Source of the DNA: Arthrobacter sp. StoSoilB22
GTDB lineage: Bacteria; Actinomycetota; Actinomycetes; Actinomycetales; Micrococcaceae
Direction of reading: 5' to 3'
Assembly: GCF_019977315.1 (NCBI RefSeq)
Contig: NZ_AP024652.1
Coordinates: 2,232,001-2,296,000 of the forward strand
DNA: 64,000 nt
The notes beneath the pieces were generated by a model. That model ran no database searches. It had not been told where the DNA came from and saw only the letters and a program-made list of their open reading frames with translations. This document shows, in pieces, positions 32,799 to 41,542 of the stretch; the first letter of the stretch is position 1, and every line of letters starts with the position of its first letter. The translations under genes and the position numbers were made by a program.

Positions 32799-34484
32799 AT
32801 GAAATTCATTAACGGGACTAAAGCAGATACCTACGATGTCGTAGTTGTCGGATCCGGCGCAGGTGCTTTGACGGCGGCGGCGACGGCCGCGCGGGCCGGC
32901 AAATCCGTCGTCGTGCTTGAAAAGACCGAACTGCTGGGCGGCACGTCTGCTGTTTCGGGCGGCATGCTGTGGGTGGCTGACAACCACCATGCACGCGAGG
33001 CGGGGCTGAGCGATTCCAAGGAGGCGGCCGCGGAGTATGTCCGCGCGGTGGCACGGGGTCGGAGCCGTAAAGAGTTGCTGGACGCCGCTCTGAACTACGG
33101 CGACACCATGCTCCGCTTCACTGAAGACGAATGCGGCGTGCGGTTCATCTTCCTGGACAATTTTCCGGATTACCGGCAGGACCTCCCGGGCTCGGTTGAG
33201 GGTGGCAGAACGGTGGAACCTGAGCTGTACAACGTCCGTGAAGCACTCGGCGATCTCGCTGTCCATGTCCGCTCTGATGGGCGGGCCCCCTTCACCATGC
33301 AGGAATATGAAAACTGGGGAGCTTTTACCAAATTTCCCTGGCAGGAACTGTACGAGCGCCAAGAGCAGGGCCTGGTGGCAAAGGGCCAGGCGCTGGTTTC
33401 GATGCTCTTGGCCAGTCTGGTCCGTGATGGCGCCGCGTTGGTAGTTGGCGCCCGCGGACATCGGCTGCTCAGTGATGGCAGCAGGGTAGTGGGCGTCGAG
33501 CTCGAATCGGGGGAGGCCTTCCACGCCAACGACGGTGTGGTCCTCGCAACCGGCGGTTTCGAGTGGGACACGGCCTTGGCGGACTCGTTGCTGGCTTCGC
33601 GGCTGTACATCATGTGCTCGCCTCCTTCGAACACGGGCGACGGCCTGAAGATGGCCCAACGAATCGGTGCCCAAACCCGCGGTACCCGGGAAGCCTGGTG
33701 GGCGCCCATGTCCATCACAGGAGACACCCGGGATGGCCAACCTATTGGAACCCTGCTCCGTTTTGAGAGGCAAGGGCCGGGTTCGCTGATGGTTAATCGC
33801 CACGGCCGCCGCTTCGCCAACGAATCCCAAAACTATAACGACCTCGCACGGTGCCTGCAGTCATGGGATTCGCCCAATAACCAGCCCCTGAATACCCCGG
33901 CCCACGTGGTCTTCGATCACAGTTACTTGGAACGCTACGGCGTCCTCGCCCACCGGGCGGGCCAGCCGACTCCGGACTATCTGGTGGAAGCTCCGTCCCT
34001 CGCCGAACTCGCAGCGAAGATCGGTGTCCCCGCGGAAAACCTCCAGGCCACGGTAACGCGCTTCAACGAGTACGCAGTGAGGGGGGAGGATCCTGACTTT
34101 GGGCGCGGCGAAAGCGCCTACGACAAATACTGGGGCGACGACGATTGCCCTTGGCCCAACCCCTCCCTCGGACCACTACACAGTGGACCGTTTTACGCCA
34201 TGGAGGTAGTCAACGGCGCCTTTGGAAGTAACGGGGGAGTTGCCACGGATGGTTCGGCAAGGGTCCTGGACGTTGACGGGCAAGCAGTTCCCGGACTGTT
34301 CGCCGCGGGAAACACCACGGAAAATGCCTACGCTGCAGGCTATCCGGGGGCCGGGGCCACGCTGGGACCCATCATGACCATGGGGTACCTCGCAGGCCGT
34401 GCCATTGCCGGGCAGCCGGCGGAATACCTCGCTGCAGAATTCGCGGGGGCCGGATCCGGTGCTGACTCCGGAGCCGGCGCATGA
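32799..34484 (+). CDS. FAD-dependent dehydrogenase (ketosteroid dehydrogenase / fumarate reductase-like)
   Basis: A 561-residue flavoprotein. The dinucleotide motif is VVVVGSGAGALTAAATAA (about 14-31), followed by LLGGTSAVSGGMLWVA, VVLATGGFE, and the C-terminal ENAYAAGYPGAGATLGP that closes the FAD site. The fold is that of the 3-ketosteroid-delta-1-dehydrogenase/succinate dehydrogenase family, which introduces or removes a C=C next to a carbonyl. The Ala/Gly/Ser-rich tail is dispensable-looking. AGAGAG precedes the ATG. The stop overlaps the Dabb gene start by 4 nt. The steroid substrate is not implied; the cluster lacks other steroid genes. Confidence 0.92.
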   Translation: MKFINGTKADTYDVVVVGSGAGALTAAATAARAGKSVVVLEKTELLGGTSAVSGGMLWVADNHHAREAGLSDSKEAAAEYVRAVARGRSRKELLDAALNYGDTMLRFTEDECGVRFIFLDNFPDYRQDLPGSVEGGRTVEPELYNVREALGDLAVHVRSDGRAPFTMQEYENWGAFTKFPWQELYERQEQGLVAKGQALVSMLLASLVRDGAALVVGARGHRLLSDGSRVVGVELESGEAFHANDGVVLATGGFEWDTALADSLLASRLYIMCSPPSNTGDGLKMAQRIGAQTRGTREAWWAPMSITGDTRDGQPIGTLLRFERQGPGSLMVNRHGRRFANESQNYNDLARCLQSWDSPNNQPLNTPAHVVFDHSYLERYGVLAHRAGQPTPDYLVEAPSLAELAAKIGVPAENLQATVTRFNEYAVRGEDPDFGRGESAYDKYWGDDDCPWPNPSLGPLHSGPFYAMEVVNGAFGSNGGVATDGSARVLDVDGQAVPGLFAAGNTTENAYAAGYPGAGATLGPIMTMGYLAGRAIAGQPAEYLAAEFAGAGSGADSGAGA

Positions 34485-34771
34485 TCCGCCATGCGGTCCT
34501 CTTCAAATTCACACCGGATTTTCCCGTCGCGGACCGGGCCGCATGGATTGAAGGCTTGAACCGGATGGAGGGCAACATTCCGGGGCTCTTGAGCCTCACC
34601 CACGGGCCGGATGTGCTTCAGCATGATCGATCGTTCGATTACGCGATCGTGGCCGACTTCGGTGCTCTGGAAGACGTTGATGTTTACAACACGCATCCGC
34701 TCCATGAGCCGCTCAAGAAGTACTCGTTCCCTAACAGCGAGCAGATCATCGCCGTTGACTTTCGGCTTTAG
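34481..34771 (+). CDS. Dabb-family (stress-responsive A/B barrel) protein
   Basis: A 96-residue ferredoxin-like alpha/beta barrel protein with the family start MIRHAVLFKF, the middle SLTHGPD and FDYAIVADF, and THPLHEP. Dabb proteins dimerise, and some are small catabolic enzymes such as cyclases, isomerases or decarboxylases. Translation is coupled to the flavoprotein gene through a 4-nt overlap, which suggests a shared pathway step. Confidence 0.92.
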   Translation: MIRHAVLFKFTPDFPVADRAAWIEGLNRMEGNIPGLLSLTHGPDVLQHDRSFDYAIVADFGALEDVDVYNTHPLHEPLKKYSFPNSEQIIAVDFRL

Positions 34772-34812
34772 CTCCGACGTTCCCGAACCTGCGCCATTCG
34801 AAGGAGAATCGC

Positions 34813-36156
34813 ATGTCCAGCACAACCCAGCAGCCCACTGCGCTGCGCAAGACACCCGGAAAAGCGGCCTTGGCCTCTTTCCTGGGTAGCACACTTGAGT
34901 ACTACGACTTCTTTATTTACGGCTCAGCCGCGGCATTGGTGTTCGGTCCTTTGTTCTTCCCTTCGGATGACCCCGCAGTCGGCTTGATCGGTGCATTCGC
35001 CACCTTTGGCGTGGCTTATGTGGCACGTCCGGTGGGCGGGCTGGTGATGGGCCACTTCGGTGACAAACTGGGCCGGAAGAAGGTCCTGCTCATCACGTTG
35101 AGCGTCATGGGCCTTGCTTCCCTGGGCATCGGATTCCTACCCAGCTACAGCCAGATCGGGGTATGGGCACCCATCCTCCTGGTGGCAGGGCGCCTTGCTC
35201 AGGGTTTTTCCGCCGGCGCCGAATCTGCGGGTGCTTCAACCTTGACCCTGGAACACTCTCCCGAGGGACGGCGTGGATTTTTCACCAGCTTTGTCATGAC
35301 CGGATACGCCTCAGGGATGGTGCTTGCCACGCTTGTTTTCATTCCCGTGGCCGCACTTCCCACTGAAGCCCTCATGAGCTGGGGATGGCGTGTACCGTTC
35401 TGGCTCTCCATTGTGGTTCTGGCCATCGCCTACTGGGTGCGGACGCACTTGGACGAAACCCCGGTGTTCGAAGAAGCAAAGGACCGCAAGTCAGTTACGC
35501 CCATGCCGCTCCGGGAAGTCCTGCGTTTTCAATCGGCAGATGTGGTCCGGGTGGTTGGCATGTCCATCATGTCGGTCATGCAAACCATCTTCACTGTCTT
35601 CGGCCTGTCCTACGCCACAGGTGCGGCGGGATTCGATAAAGCATCCATTCTCACCGTCAATGCCGTGGCAATCGGCCTGTCCATGTTTGTGATGCCCTTG
35701 ACCGCCAGGATCTCTGACCGGGTGGGCCGGCGGCCGCTGCTCCTGACGGCGGCCATCGGCTGCTCGGTGACCATCTTCGCCTATTTCGCGGCGTTATCCA
35801 CCGGCAACATCTTCTTGGTCTTCGCCGCGGCGTTCGTCAACATGACACTGCTCTACTCCTGTTTCAACGGGATCTGGCCCGCTTACTTCGCTGAACTCTT
35901 TGCCGCCCCCGTCCGCTACTCCGGGATGGCTTTGGGCAACCAGCTGGGCTTGGTGGTTGCCGGATTCGCGCCGTTGATCGCAGGTTTGCTCCTCGGCAAA
36001 GGTAGCGACGGCTGGCTACCCGTAGCCTGCTTCGGGGTCCTGTGCATGGTTATCGCAGGGGTAGCTGCGTTCTCTTCCCGGGAGACCGCCAAGACACCCC
36101 TTGAGGACCTCGGGGAGCCGTACTGGCAGGGCGTCGCGTCCCGGAACGGGAAGTAG
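34813..36156 (+). CDS. MFS transporter, metabolite:H+ symporter (MHS) family
   Basis: A 447-residue 12-segment transporter. The N-terminal ASFLGSTLEYYDFFIYGSAAAL signature is diagnostic of the MHS family (ShiA/ProP relatives), and the loop motif GHFGDKLGRKK follows segment 2. It should import an organic acid or small aromatic with protons. A GAAGGAGA ribosome site precedes the ATG at 34813. Last gene of the SDR-FAD-Dabb-MFS cluster, convergent with the PaaX-type regulator gene. Confidence 0.94.
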   Translation: MSSTTQQPTALRKTPGKAALASFLGSTLEYYDFFIYGSAAALVFGPLFFPSDDPAVGLIGAFATFGVAYVARPVGGLVMGHFGDKLGRKKVLLITLSVMGLASLGIGFLPSYSQIGVWAPILLVAGRLAQGFSAGAESAGASTLTLEHSPEGRRGFFTSFVMTGYASGMVLATLVFIPVAALPTEALMSWGWRVPFWLSIVVLAIAYWVRTHLDETPVFEEAKDRKSVTPMPLREVLRFQSADVVRVVGMSIMSVMQTIFTVFGLSYATGAAGFDKASILTVNAVAIGLSMFVMPLTARISDRVGRRPLLLTAAIGCSVTIFAYFAALSTGNIFLVFAAAFVNMTLLYSCFNGIWPAYFAELFAAPVRYSGMALGNQLGLVVAGFAPLIAGLLLGKGSDGWLPVACFGVLCMVIAGVAAFSSRETAKTPLEDLGEPYWQGVASRNGK

Positions 36157-36174
36157 GCTTCGGGAGCAACTGCA

Positions 36175-37038
36175 TCAGGAAGCACGCAGCATGCTGCGCA
36201 CAAACTCCCCGCTCGGTTCCGCGTAGGCATCAACTATCCGGCTGAACAGGGCAGTACCTTCGGCCCCGGGCCAATCCTCAGGCAGGAACGCCGACGGCAG
36301 TCCGGGGTCGAGGTACGGGATGATCCGCCACCTGTCGATGCACTGCACATACGTAGCAAAGGCCTCAGGTGAAGGCTCCACAGGTTGGCCGGACTGCCCT
36401 TGGGCATCGGCGCCGTTTCCGCTGCCTGATCCGTGCTCGTGGATGAAGTCCCTGTGCAGTGCAGCTACCGCATCCAGGTCCCACCATTTGGACGCGGCGT
36501 CCTGAAGGGTGCCGCCCACCAGCGGAGTTTCCGTCACGAAGATGGTGGACATGGTCCGTAGCTCCAGATCTGTGAGGATTTCCTCCACCTCCGGACGCAG
36601 CGAATCGGGGCAGATCCACAGTCCGGCAGCCACCGTACCGCAACCGATCCAGTGCAGCCTGCGGCGTAATTGATGCCGTTTTTCGCGTTCGGTCTCCGGT
36701 ATGGAGAAGGAAATCAAGCACCAGGGATCTGATTCCGACATACTCCGCGGGTTGTAGATCCTCCGGTCGCCGCGGGCCAGCATGGTTGCGGCGCCCTCGG
36801 TCAGCGTAAACCCGGGCACACCATTGCGGGATTCCTGCAACACCACATCTTTCTTGCGAAGCCGGCCCAGGGCAGTCCGGGTTACTGTTCCGGAAGTCCC
36901 CAACGCTTCCATGAGGGTCACAATGTCCTTGGTGGACATCCAGCCTCCGGCGTCCCGCAGATACAGGCCAACGACTGTGCGCAGCAACGAGGTTGTACTC
37001 CCGGGGCGGGAGTCCATGTCGTCAAGGACGGCACTCAT
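36175..37038 (-). CDS. PaaX-family transcriptional regulator
   Basis: A 287-residue regulator. The N-terminal winged helix (about 12-75, SLLRTVVGLYLRDAGGWMSTKD, TRTALGRLRKKDVV) is followed by the PaaX central domain (DPWCLISFSIPETEREKRHQLRRRLHWIGCGTVAAGLWICP) and the C-terminal domain. A Gly/Ser/Asn-rich insertion (HGSGSGNGADAQ) interrupts the C-terminal part. ATG 37038 is used because it lies 8 bp after the kynureninase stop; the frame runs upstream into that gene. As last gene of the kynurenine operon it probably controls it, sensing a pathway thioester or acid. Confidence 0.92.
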   Translation of the reverse strand: MSAVLDDMDSRPGSTTSLLRTVVGLYLRDAGGWMSTKDIVTLMEALGTSGTVTRTALGRLRKKDVVLQESRNGVPGFTLTEGAATMLARGDRRIYNPRSMSESDPWCLISFSIPETEREKRHQLRRRLHWIGCGTVAAGLWICPDSLRPEVEEILTDLELRTMSTIFVTETPLVGGTLQDAASKWWDLDAVAALHRDFIHEHGSGSGNGADAQGQSGQPVEPSPEAFATYVQCIDRWRIIPYLDPGLPSAFLPEDWPGAEGTALFSRIVDAYAEPSGEFVRSMLRAS

Positions 37039-37045
37039 CACCGGC

Positions 37046-38284
37046 TCACAGCAGTTCGGAGAGGGCATCGCGGATGGCTGCGACTCCCAACTCAACCTCG
37101 GCGTAGCTCGTGCTCAGGGGCGACAGGCCAATGCGGAGGCCGTGCGGGGGGCGGAAGTCCGGGATGACGCCCTTTTCCCAGAGCTTGGCCGTGACATCGG
37201 CGAACAGCGGGTGGTCCACGGTAATGTGCGAGCCTCGCTCTGCAGGATTCCGGGGGCTTACGATTTCCGCACCAAGAGGCACCAAGTGCTCTTCGGAGAG
37301 CGCGATTGCGTACTCGGTCAGTTTGACCGATTTTTCACGCACGGCGTCCATGCCTACCGAGGCGATCAGTTCCAGCATGTCCTTCATCGGCTGCATGGCC
37401 AGCACCGGAGGTGTTCCGGTGATAAACCTGCGCATGCCCTGCGCGGGCTTGTATGACTCCGTCATTCCGAAGGGATTATCGGCACCCATCCAACCCCAGA
37501 TGGGTTGCTGCAAACGATCCTGCTGAGAGGCGTTGACGTAGGCAAAGGCGGGTGAGCCTGGTCCGCCGTTGAGGTATTTGTACGTGCAACCGACGGCGAG
37601 GTCCACGCCCCATGCGTCAAGTTCCATGGGCACCGAAGCAACCGAGTGGCAAAGGTCCCAAAGCATCAGTGCTCCGGCTTGGTGCACCTTTTCCGTAATC
37701 CCCTTGGCGTCGGCCAGGAACCCCGAGCGGTAGGCTACATGGCTGAGGACCACCACTGCCGTCCGCTCACCCAGCAGTCCGTCCAGGTCTTCGGCACGAA
37801 CACCGCTGGCAGGGTTCGCAGCGATCCATTTGATGCTGGCCCCGCGCTCCTTGGCGATGCCCTCAATGATGAATCGGTCGGTAGGGAAGTTGTCGCGGTC
37901 GATGATGATCTCATCGCGGCCCGGCTGGGCGTCCACGGCTGCGCGGATCATTTTATAGAGCATCACCGAGGTGGAGTCACCCACAGTGGTCTGTCCCGGA
38001 GCGGCACCCAGGGTCACTTCACCAATGAGGTCGCCTACCGCGGTGGGCTCGTCCATCCACTGCTCGTCCCATCCGCGGATCAGGCGGCTGCCCCAGGCGT
38101 CGTGGACAAAGGATGCCAGATTCGCGGAGGTGACCTTCAGCGGGCGGCCCAGTGAGTTGCCGTCCAAATACGAGACGAGCTGATCGGCGTCGGGCGCGTA
38201 GAAGGCCTCGCGCTGGGCGGCGAGGGGATCAGCGGCATCCAGTTCGGCCGACGTCGGTTTTTGGGTTTGTTGCGCTGTTGTCAT
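37046..38284 (-). CDS. kynU: Kynureninase
   Basis: A 412-residue PLP enzyme that cleaves L-kynurenine to anthranilate and alanine. The PLP lysine is K236 in GCTYKYLNGGPG. Further family features are LDGNSLGRP, GDSTSVMLYK, the Asp/His pair in LWDLCHSVASVPMELDAWGVDLAVG, and the C-terminal FRPPHGLRIGLSPLSTSY. Length is normal. It sits between tryptophan dioxygenase (44 bp upstream) and the PaaX-type regulator. A kynurenine formamidase gene is not present in the window. The antisense frames here are shadows. Confidence 0.96.
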   Translation of the reverse strand: MTTAQQTQKPTSAELDAADPLAAQREAFYAPDADQLVSYLDGNSLGRPLKVTSANLASFVHDAWGSRLIRGWDEQWMDEPTAVGDLIGEVTLGAAPGQTTVGDSTSVMLYKMIRAAVDAQPGRDEIIIDRDNFPTDRFIIEGIAKERGASIKWIAANPASGVRAEDLDGLLGERTAVVVLSHVAYRSGFLADAKGITEKVHQAGALMLWDLCHSVASVPMELDAWGVDLAVGCTYKYLNGGPGSPAFAYVNASQQDRLQQPIWGWMGADNPFGMTESYKPAQGMRRFITGTPPVLAMQPMKDMLELIASVGMDAVREKSVKLTEYAIALSEEHLVPLGAEIVSPRNPAERGSHITVDHPLFADVTAKLWEKGVIPDFRPPHGLRIGLSPLSTSYAEVELGVAAIRDALSELL

Positions 38285-38328
38285 GGTTCCTCCTGCGGAA
38301 GTGTTGGGCGGCAGAGCCGGGCGTCTGG

Positions 38329-39198
38329 TTAGTTGCCAATCTCGGTGCGGACGGCGTAAAGCTCGGGGAAGAACGTGAGGTCCAGGGCGCGCTTCAGGAA
38401 GTCCACTCCCGACGATCCGCCTGTGCCTACCTTGAAGCCGATGGTGCGCTGGACTGTCCTCAGGTGGCGGAACCGCCAGGCTTGGAAGTTGTCCTCAATA
38501 TCCACAAGATCCTCGCAGGCTTCGTAAAGGCCCCAGGGAGTGTCGTCCGATTCGTAGATCTTCTGGAAGATGGGTACGAGGTCTTGACGGAAGGTCCACG
38601 GCTCGCTGGTATCCCGGGCCAGGATGTCGGCGGGGATGTCGTAACCTGCGCGGGCCAGGACGTTCAGGAAAGCGTCATACAACGTGGGCTCCTCCAGGAG
38701 CGTGCTGAGTAACGCATGAGCCTCGGGTTCGCTTTCAAAGACGCGCAGCATCCCGCGGTTCTTGTTGCCCAACAGAAATTCCACGCCGCGGTATTGATAC
38801 GACTGGAACCCTGACGAACTGCCCAGGAAGCCGCGGAACTGGGCGTATTCGCGGGGCGTGAGGGTCCCAAGGACGGACCATTGCTCAGTCATGGTTCGCT
38901 GGATGGCCTTGACCCGGGCTATGCACTTGAGCGCCTTGCCCAAATTGTCGGCGTCGAAAAGCCTCCGGGCTTCCAGCAATTCATGCAAAACCAGCTTCAA
39001 CCAGAGCTCGCTGGTCTGGTGCTGGATGATGAACAGCAACTCGTCGTGGTGCTCTGGCTCACTGAGGGGGTGCTGGGAGCTCAGCAGGCGGTCGAGGTCC
39101 AGATACCCGCCATAAGACATTGCATGCCGGAAATCAGTGCGGACACTGTCCTCGATATCGCGGACGCTTTGGGCGGAATGGACTGTGGGCTTTTCCAT
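38329..39198 (-). CDS. kynA: Tryptophan 2,3-dioxygenase
   Basis: A 289-residue haem enzyme that opens the indole ring of L-tryptophan to N-formylkynurenine. Family motifs are MSYGGYLDLDRLLSSQHP, HHDELLFIIQHQTSELWLKLVLHEL (distal pocket), EYAQFRGFLGSSSGFQS, and proximal-His region WRFRHLRTVQRTIGFKVGTGGSSGVDFLK. The promoter predicted just upstream puts the transcript start at or next to the A of the ATG, so the mRNA may be leaderless. First gene of the kynA-kynU-paaX operon. Confidence 0.97.
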   Translation of the reverse strand: MEKPTVHSAQSVRDIEDSVRTDFRHAMSYGGYLDLDRLLSSQHPLSEPEHHDELLFIIQHQTSELWLKLVLHELLEARRLFDADNLGKALKCIARVKAIQRTMTEQWSVLGTLTPREYAQFRGFLGSSSGFQSYQYRGVEFLLGNKNRGMLRVFESEPEAHALLSTLLEEPTLYDAFLNVLARAGYDIPADILARDTSEPWTFRQDLVPIFQKIYESDDTPWGLYEACEDLVDIEDNFQAWRFRHLRTVQRTIGFKVGTGGSSGVDFLKRALDLTFFPELYAVRTEIGN

Positions 39199-39204
39199 GC
39201 TCAG

Positions 39205-39232
39205 AGAATATCACTTGCATGACGCACGTCAA
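39205..39232 (-). promoter_or_regulatory. Predicted promoter of the kynurenine operon, with overlapping palindrome
   Basis: On the minus strand, TTGACG (39232-39227) and TATTCT (39210-39205) are 16 bp apart, and the -10 ends 6 bp before the kynA ATG. The palindrome TGACG-N2-CGTCA (39220-39231) overlaps the -35 box and could be an operator for the PaaX-type regulator. Confidence 0.6.
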
Positions 39233-39314
39233 GGTATTGATTCAAGCATAGTATCCAGCTCCGGTTGTAGCTGAGTTCTCGCGTAGGCTGAATCTCAACC
39301 GTTGGGGAAGGGGA

Positions 39315-39839
39315 ATGGCCATGGATGCCCGTCAAGACACTCATGCACCTGTGTCCATATATCTGGACGTCGACGGCGTGGTGAACCCCTTCAGTCCCCT
39401 CGGAACCACGGACTGGGGAAGTGAATGGACCTTCGCCGACGCCGGAATCCTGGATGTCGCTTTTGCGCAGGAGGTTGTCGCTGAACTCAATGTCCTTGCA
39501 CGTCACCCCGATGCTCGATTTGTGTGGCTGACCACCTGGGAGGGCCTCGCGCCGGAGTTTCTATGCCCCGCCATCGGCCTGAACGGACAGGACTGGCCGG
39601 TGCTTTCCAGCCTGGGCTGGGATGAGGGCAATGAGTGGTGGAAACTGGTGGCCCTTCAAAAGGATCTGGCCGGCGCCGGAAGTGAGCGGATCATATGGGT
39701 TGACGACCAACTCAGCCAGGAGTCCGAGGCCCGATCCTGGGCCGAATACCAGCAGGATCGTGTGCTTTGCATCTCACCGGATCCGCGCAAAGGTCTATCC
39801 CGTCGCGACCTCGAGGCTGTCAGGGCTTACCTGGGGTGA
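39315..39839 (+). CDS. HAD-like hydrolase domain protein
   Basis: A 174-residue protein with a HAD-like start (IYLDVDGVVNPF, about 15-26), a middle WLTTW motif in place of motif II S/T, and IIWVDDQLS as an acidic motif near 125. Similar short proteins in actinobacteria are annotated as HAD domain-containing. The DxDG motif I and DD are present, so phosphatase activity is possible. The ATG follows GGGGAAGGGGA; an in-frame ATG two codons later is an alternative. Divergent from the kynurenine operon, with no visible functional link. Confidence 0.8.
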   Translation: MAMDARQDTHAPVSIYLDVDGVVNPFSPLGTTDWGSEWTFADAGILDVAFAQEVVAELNVLARHPDARFVWLTTWEGLAPEFLCPAIGLNGQDWPVLSSLGWDEGNEWWKLVALQKDLAGAGSERIIWVDDQLSQESEARSWAEYQQDRVLCISPDPRKGLSRRDLEAVRAYLG

Positions 39840-40020
39840 ACCGGAGCCCCGGCACGTTTGTCCGCTCACCGGAAGGCACGTAGGATTCTTAAGGTTTCAA
39901 GCCCGCCGGAGTGAATACCGCAAGCCGAGTCAGTTGAACACTTGCTGAACTATGCTGTGGATGGCAGGTATGGGGAAGTGAAACTGCTGAACGTCGTCGA
40001 CTCTGCAGATTGGGCAACAG

Positions 40021-41226
40021 GTGGATATCACCTTCATGGTCGCGCTGGTAATAGCGTTGGCCCTATTCTTTGACTTCACCAACGGGTTTCACGACACTGC
40101 CAACGCGATGGCTACGCCTATCGCCACGGGGGCGATCAAGCCCAAGACGGCTGTCGCCCTGGCTGCCGTGCTCAACCTCGTCGGCGCATTCCTCTCTACG
40201 GAAGTGGCCAAGACCATCTCCGGTGGATTGATCCGGGAAGGGTCAGAGGGAATCCACATCACCCCTGACATCATTTTTGCCGGCCTCATGGGGGCTGTTC
40301 TCTGGAACATGATCACCTGGCTCAAGGGCCTGCCATCGAGTTCGTCGCATGCACTGTTCGGCGGCCTCATCGGCGCAGCAGTAGTGGGCATCGGCTTCCA
40401 CTCCATCAACTTTGAGACAGTACTGCAGAAGGTGATCCTGCCTGCCATCTTCGCGCCGCTCATAGCAGGGCTCGTCGCGTACATCTGCACCCGCCTCGCT
40501 TATGCCCTCACCTCCCGGCATGATCCCGAAACAGGCGACAAGCTAACTCAGAAACGTGGTGGCTTCCGCACTGGACAGATTTTCACCTCAAGCCTGGTGG
40601 CCCTGGCACACGGAACCAACGACGCCCAGAAGACCATGGGCATCATCACCCTGGTGCTTATCGCAGGAGGCACTCAGGCTCCGGGCAGTGGTCCGCAGTT
40701 CTGGGTCATCGCAGCCTGTGCTTTCGCCATCGCCATCGGTACCTACGCAGGTGGTTGGCGCATCATCCGCACCATGGGCTCGGGCCTCACCGAGGTAAAG
40801 CCGGCACAGGGTTTCTCCGCGGAAACCAGCACCGCCTCTGCCATCCTGGCCTCATCCCACCTGGGCTTTGCCCTTTCCACCACGCAGGTAGCATCAGGCT
40901 CAGTCATCGGCTCAGGCCTTGGCCGCAAGGGGACATCTGTCCGCTGGGGCACTGCGGGCAAGATTGCCTTGGGCTGGTTGTTCACGCTACCGGCCTCTGC
41001 CATCGTCGGCGCGCTGACGGCTCTCCTGGTGAGCATCGGCGTCGTTGGCGTCATCATCGCCGCAGTGGTGGGTACTGCCGCGGTACTGTTCATGTTCGTC
41101 GTTTCCCGCAAGTCGCACGTCGGCCACCACAACGCCGTCGAAGTTGAAGAAGCCGGCCATGCCGTGCGGTTCCGCAAGAAGAAGAAATCCCGAAAGACAA
41201 CCCCCAGCGAGGATGTGCAGCGATGA
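40021..41226 (+). CDS. pit: PiT-family inorganic phosphate transporter
   Basis: A 401-residue membrane transporter with about ten hydrophobic segments. The duplicated PiT signature is seen as DFTNGFHDTANAMAT (about 18-32) and ALAHGTNDAQKTMG (about 196-209), and a cytoplasmic loop lies between the halves. Imports phosphate (often with divalent metal) using the proton gradient. GTG 40021 begins the MDITFMVAL segment; there is no strong ribosome site. A Lys-rich C-terminus (RFRKKKKSRK) is cytoplasmic. It overlaps the next small membrane gene by 4 nt. Confidence 0.93.
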   Translation: MDITFMVALVIALALFFDFTNGFHDTANAMATPIATGAIKPKTAVALAAVLNLVGAFLSTEVAKTISGGLIREGSEGIHITPDIIFAGLMGAVLWNMITWLKGLPSSSSHALFGGLIGAAVVGIGFHSINFETVLQKVILPAIFAPLIAGLVAYICTRLAYALTSRHDPETGDKLTQKRGGFRTGQIFTSSLVALAHGTNDAQKTMGIITLVLIAGGTQAPGSGPQFWVIAACAFAIAIGTYAGGWRIIRTMGSGLTEVKPAQGFSAETSTASAILASSHLGFALSTTQVASGSVIGSGLGRKGTSVRWGTAGKIALGWLFTLPASAIVGALTALLVSIGVVGVIIAAVVGTAAVLFMFVVSRKSHVGHHNAVEVEEAGHAVRFRKKKKSRKTTPSEDVQR

Positions 41227-41444
41227 AATGGTTGGAATTGCTGCAGGTGGCGGGAGTAACCCTCGTGGCCGCCGTTACCTTGGTGGTGCTTTACTCATTG
41301 GGCGTTCGCCTAACGGCCATCGCCGGTGACGCCCAGCAAAAGTCGCCTGTTTTGGTGCGCTCATTGGCCTACGTATGCTTCGCGTTCTGCGCAGCCGCGG
41401 TACTTTTCGGCATCTACCTGATTGTGCCCTATTTCGGAAAGTAG
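41223..41444 (+). CDS. Small two-segment membrane protein linked to pit
   Basis: A 73-residue protein with two hydrophobic segments (about 8-28 and 48-69) separated by a short polar loop (GDAQQKSPVLVR). Translation is coupled to pit (ATGA overlap). A small membrane gene in this position is common beside actinobacterial pit genes, which suggests an accessory subunit, but no function is known to me. Confidence 0.8.
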   Translation: MKWLELLQVAGVTLVAAVTLVVLYSLGVRLTAIAGDAQQKSPVLVRSLAYVCFAFCAAAVLFGIYLIVPYFGK

Positions 41445-41542
41445 CCGCTGTTTTCTGGCTGTGAGGTCCTCCAGGGAGAATAATCAGCAGTGCAGTTATG
41501 CACATAGCTGCGTGATTCTGAACCGGCAGATGTGGGGCCGTC

